Assembly: GCF_013280595.1 (NCBI RefSeq)
Contig: NZ_JAAATY010000001.1
Coordinates: forward strand, 687,987-751,986
Direction: 5' to 3'
Length of the DNA: 64,000 nt
Source: Kibdelosporangium persicum
GTDB lineage: Bacteria; Actinomycetota; Actinomycetes; Mycobacteriales; Pseudonocardiaceae
The first letter of the stretch is position 1, and each line of letters starts with the position of its first letter. A program made the translations under genes and the position numbers. This document shows, one piece after another, positions 62,062 through 64,000 of the stretch. The notes beneath the pieces are model-generated. The model ran no database searches. It was not told the origin of the DNA and saw nothing but the letters and a program-made list of their open reading frames with translations.

Positions 62062-64000
62062 ATGTCCCGCGTCTCAACCGTGCTCAAACACGATCTGCCC
62101 GCGTCCTTCGTCGTCTTCCTGATCAGCATCCCGTTGTCGCTCGGCATCGCCGCCGCCTCCGGCGCGCCGCTGATCGCCGGCCTGGTCGCCGCCGTCGTCG
62201 GCGGTGTCGTGGTCGGATCGCTCGGCGGTTCGGCACTCCAGGTCAGCGGCCCGGCCGCGGGCATGATCGTCATCGTGGCGGGCTTGATCGACCAGTTCGG
62301 CTGGGCGGCCACCGCCGCCATCACCGTCGCGGCCGGAGTCGTCCAGATCCTGTTGGGGATCACCAAGGTCGGCAGGCTCGCGCTGTCGCTGTCCCCCGCG
62401 GTGGTGCACGGCATGCTGTCGGGCATCGGCGTGACCATCGTGGTCGGTCAACTGCACGTCGTCCTCGGCGGCACGGCCGACGGGAACATCCTGACCAATC
62501 TCGTCCAGTTGCCGGCACGGGTTCCGGTGTGGGGTGCCCTGCTCATCGGCGTGATCACGATCCTGACGATGGTGCTGTGGCCCAAAATCCCGCGGAGCGG
62601 CATGGTTCCCGCGCCCCTTGTCGCGGTGACGGTGGCGACCGGTGTGGCGATCGTGACGCAGCTGGACATCGCGACCGTGCATCTGCCCGACAACCCGTTG
62701 GACGGCCTGGCCTTGCCGCAGATGCCGGGCGGCGGGGCGTTCGCGATCGGGCTCGCGGTCGTCACGGTCGCGCTCGTCGCCAGCGTGGAGTCGCTGCTTT
62801 CCGCGGTCGCGGTGGACAAGATGCACAACGGCCCACGGGCTGATCTGGACCGGGAACTCGTCGGCCAGGGCGCCGCGAACGCCGTTTCCGGTGCGCTCGG
62901 CGGTCTTCCGGTGACCGGGGTGATCGTGCGCAGCTCCACGAACGTCGCGGCGGGCGCACGCACCCGCGCGTCGGCCATCCTGCACGGCGTGTGGATCGCG
63001 CTGTTCGTGCTTTTCCTGGCTCAGGTCCTGCAACTCATCCCGATGGCCGCGTTGGCGGGTGTGCTGATCGTGATCGGCGCACGCCTCGTCCACGCCGGTC
63101 ACCTGAAGGATCTGCGGTTGCACGGCGAACTCGCGGTGTACGCGGTGACCGTGCTCGGCGTGATCGTGCTTGGCTTGCTGGAAGGCGTCGCCCTTGGCGT
63201 CGCGGTGGCCGTTGTCCGTGCGCTGTACCGGTTGGCGCACACGTCTGTGCGGGTCCGGGAAGGCGAGGACCACTGGTGCGTGGACGTCGGCGGTTCCCTC
63301 GTCTTCGTCGGAGTCGGCAAACTGGTCCGCGAACTGCGGCGGATCCCGGACGGCGGGAAAGTGGTCCTGCAACTGGACATCGACTTCATCGACCACGCCG
63401 CGTTCGAGGCGATCGACGGCTGGCGCGGCGGTTACGAGAGCCGCGGCGGCCACGTCGAGGTGCTGGAGAAGAACACCTGGTACGGCCGGGCACGGGACGG
63501 CAAACCGGGGCTGCGCAAGACGATCCCGTGGGTCGGTCGCTGGACCGACTGGGAGCGCAGGACTTTCCGGATGCCGGAGCCGCGGGAGCCGGTGCTCGAC
63601 GGCGCGCTGGAGTTCGAAAGGATGGCGTCACACCTGGTCCGCCCGTGCCTCGCCGAACTGGCGCGCCAGGGTCAACGTCCCGAGCAGTTGTTCATCACGT
63701 GCGCGGACTCGCGGGTGCTGCCGAACCTGATCATGTCGAGCGGCCCGGGTGAGCAGTTCTGCGTCCGGAACGTCGGCAACCTCGTCCCGGTCCACCTGGA
63801 GTCCGAAGAGGACAGTTCGGTCGGCGCCGCGATCGAGTTCGCGGTCGACGTGCTGAACGTGCCCACCATCGTCGTCTGTGGACACTCACACTGCGGCGCC
63901 ATGAAGGCGTTGCTGGGCAACACGGCCGAACCCGGAACCCGGCTGCGTTCGTGGCTGCGCAACGCCGCGTCCAGCCTGGCCCGGGTCGACGGGACGGACG
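62062..64000 (+). CDS. SulP anion transporter fused to beta-carbonic anhydrase (cut by window edge)
   Basis: At least 646 residues from ATG 62062, with AAGGAAAG upstream, and open at the right edge. Residues 1 to about 390 are a SulP/SLC26 transporter (ASFVVFLISIPLSLGIAAAS, SGPAAGMIVIVAGLIDQFGW, GVIVRSSTNVAAGARTR). A STAS domain follows at about 395-480. The C-terminal part is a beta-carbonic anhydrase with zinc ligands Cys547 and Asp549 in CADSR and His608 and Cys611 in CGHSHCG. The fusion suggests bicarbonate transport coupled to CO2/bicarbonate interconversion at the membrane. Confidence 0.9.
   Translation, partial: MSRVSTVLKHDLPASFVVFLISIPLSLGIAAASGAPLIAGLVAAVVGGVVVGSLGGSALQVSGPAAGMIVIVAGLIDQFGWAATAAITVAAGVVQILLGITKVGRLALSLSPAVVHGMLSGIGVTIVVGQLHVVLGGTADGNILTNLVQLPARVPVWGALLIGVITILTMVLWPKIPRSGMVPAPLVAVTVATGVAIVTQLDIATVHLPDNPLDGLALPQMPGGGAFAIGLAVVTVALVASVESLLSAVAVDKMHNGPRADLDRELVGQGAANAVSGALGGLPVTGVIVRSSTNVAAGARTRASAILHGVWIALFVLFLAQVLQLIPMAALAGVLIVIGARLVHAGHLKDLRLHGELAVYAVTVLGVIVLGLLEGVALGVAVAVVRALYRLAHTSVRVREGEDHWCVDVGGSLVFVGVGKLVRELRRIPDGGKVVLQLDIDFIDHAAFEAIDGWRGGYESRGGHVEVLEKNTWYGRARDGKPGLRKTIPWVGRWTDWERRTFRMPEPREPVLDGALEFERMASHLVRPCLAELARQGQRPEQLFITCADSRVLPNLIMSSGPGEQFCVRNVGNLVPVHLESEEDSSVGAAIEFAVDVLNVPTIVVCGHSHCGAMKALLGNTAEPGTRLRSWLRNAASSLARVDGTD

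Noticed and set aside
62074-63453. 459-codon minus-strand open frame
   Set aside because: It lies antisense to the clearly conserved SulP transporter and is His/Arg/Asp-rich as expected for a shadow frame.
1-64000. tRNA, rRNA or CRISPR array
   Set aside because: No cloverleaf-like segment, rRNA signature or regularly spaced direct repeat was recognised on reading; a covariance-model search would be decisive.

Overview
The window looks like a chromosomal segment of a high-GC filamentous actinomycete, most probably of the Pseudonocardiaceae type (Amycolatopsis or Kibdelosporangium-like). The grounds are the very high G+C with strong GC3 bias, frequent GTG and TTG starts, a complete conservon (cvnABCD) operon, a DUF397/XRE-DUF5753 pair, a LAL-type LuxR regulator, CebR-like LacI operators and numerous TetR genes. 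The genus is an inference; no rRNA or tRNA gene is present to test it.

Layout. 1-3.9 kb: a cut short-chain dehydrogenase, two TetR regulators (one with a clear double operator), a cupin and a pair of CitE/malyl-CoA-lyase-like enzymes. 4-5.9 kb: a tetracycline-type ribosomal protection GTPase preceded by a well-formed upstream reading frame. 5.9-13.2 kb, minus strand: a conservon operon cvnABCD that runs on into a secreted GH5 glycosidase and a secreted isoaspartyl peptidase. 13.7-18.9 kb: a DUF485/SSS symporter pair, then a polyamine operon in which ornithine decarboxylase is fused to S-adenosylmethionine decarboxylase and followed by spermidine synthase.

19.0-36.8 kb is the most remarkable part: two consecutive paralogous five-gene modules. 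Each consists of a 55-57 residue precursor-like peptide and a stand-alone HExxH-type (putative 2-oxoglutarate-dependent) peptide hydroxylase on the plus strand, facing a minus-strand operon of VMAP (EAD2-like plus VMAP-C), a MoxR AAA+ ATPase and a giant vWA/NB-ARC/TPR STAND protein. The layout resembles a merger of the FxSxx-COOH peptide-modification systems with the vWA-MoxR-VMAP conflict systems, without a radical SAM enzyme and with a different peptide C-terminus (Q-[IV]-Q-N-[QE]-COOH). 39-43.9 kb adds a second signalling/conflict-like group: Crp regulator with operators, MazG-like protein, GT4 glycosyltransferase and a cyclase-homology/NB-ARC/TPR protein.

43.9-64 kb is mostly regulatory and metabolic: acyl-CoA dehydrogenase with TetR and its operator, two membrane proteins, a PDZ-containing histidine kinase with NarL regulator, an orphan LuxR pseudo-response regulator, an orphan DUF4255 protein, a 190-bp inverted-repeat element, an ACT-GNAT acetyltransferase, a LacI regulator, a decayed RibD/DHFR-like pseudogene, a degenerate ABC transporter pair, a LAL regulator, the XRE/DUF397 pair and, cut by the right edge, a SulP-carbonic anhydrase fusion. 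A dispersed palindromic repeat occurs three times (5.84, 15.66 and 59.82 kb), each time at the 3' end of a gene.
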